From the NCBI GenBank assembly GCA_039588335.1, contig JBDGZZ010000283.1, positions 1 through 5,373 of the forward strand: a stretch of 5,373 nucleotides of DNA, given 5' to 3'. The notes beneath the pieces were generated by a model. That model saw nothing but the letters and a program-made list of their open reading frames with translations, was not told where the DNA came from and did no database searches. This DNA is from G020351775 sp039588335 (GTDB lineage Bacteria; Gemmatimonadota; Gemmatimonadetes; Gemmatimonadales; GWC2-71-9). Of this stretch, positions 5,231-5,373 are shown piece by piece. A program made the translations under genes and the position numbers. Every line of letters begins with the position of its first letter. Position 1 is the stretch's first letter.

Positions 5231-5373
5231 TCACTCCGCGGATCGCCGGCTCTCCACGAGCACGGTGCGGCCCTCGAGCACGTCGACGTCCGTGACCGAT
5301 GCAGAGAGGCTCTGGCGGCGCGCCCGCAGCTGGTACGGACCCAGGGAGCGTATGGACTCGCGCGTGTCGGTGG
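5231..5373 (-). CDS. C-terminal end of an unidentified protein (partial)
   Basis: From the window edge the minus strand is open for 46 residues to a TGA at 5231-5233. It reads TDTRESIRSLGPYQLRARRQ, then SLSASVTDVDVLEGRTVLVE and SRRSAE. The run of short hydrophobic beta-like stretches (YQLRARR, SASVTDVDVL, RTVLVE) and the balanced composition look coding, and the third codon positions are mostly G or C. Its end resembles the edge strands of a beta-sandwich domain such as those in carboxypeptidase-regulatory-like or PEGA-type proteins, but 46 residues do not permit a family call. A hairpin lies just past the stop. It is probably part of the original chromosome beside the tRNA-derived att site. 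Confidence 0.65.
   Translation of the reverse strand, partial: TDTRESIRSLGPYQLRARRQSLSASVTDVDVLEGRTVLVESRRSAE

Overview
The window is GC-rich bacterial DNA with a Gram-negative type of secreted-protein content. The main protein joins a thrombospondin-3-like calcium motif, a helical FIMAH-like segment, a subtilase domain and Ig-like repeats. That architecture, together with the Cys-rich neighbours, would fit an environmental bacterium such as a planctomycete or a similar large-genome lineage. This is an inference; no taxonomic marker gene is present.

Layout: (1) 1-111 is the end of a + strand gene with a Cys-rich C-terminus. (2) 112-335 is a convergent intergenic gap holding one good hairpin terminator. 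(3) 336-3257, minus strand, is the only large intact gene: an exported 973-residue S8 (subtilisin-like) serine protease with a complete Asp-His-Asn-Ser set and cysteines that fall into close pairs. (4) 3306-3686, minus strand, lies 48 bp upstream of the protease and may encode a small secreted beta-rich protein; it is plausible but unproven. (5) 3687-4600 has no convincing gene, but holds a strong 10-bp-stem hairpin, G-tract clusters and one doubtful small ORF. (6) 4601-5135 looks like the scarred end of a mobile element. It contains a frameshifted ribbon-helix-helix-like remnant, helically phased short repeats, a 45-bp fragment that is exactly the 3' half of a tRNA gene (anticodon loop to CCA, Arg-UCG-like), and a 15-bp perfect inverted repeat around a small ORF. 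(7) 5231-5373 is the C-terminal end of another minus-strand gene, preceded on the + strand by a structured hairpin that probably ends its transcript.

Working together: the minus-strand small secreted protein and protease may be co-transcribed. The protease is built to act outside the cytoplasm: N-terminal hydrophobic export segment, Ca-binding motif, disulfide-like Cys pairs and C-terminal binding modules. The tRNA fragment implies that a tyrosine-recombinase element inserted into a tRNA gene. Because only the 3' half is present, the element should lie to the left (the protease side) and the right end should be old chromosome. No integrase gene is visible in the window. I see no CRISPR array, rRNA, intact tRNA or insertion sequence.
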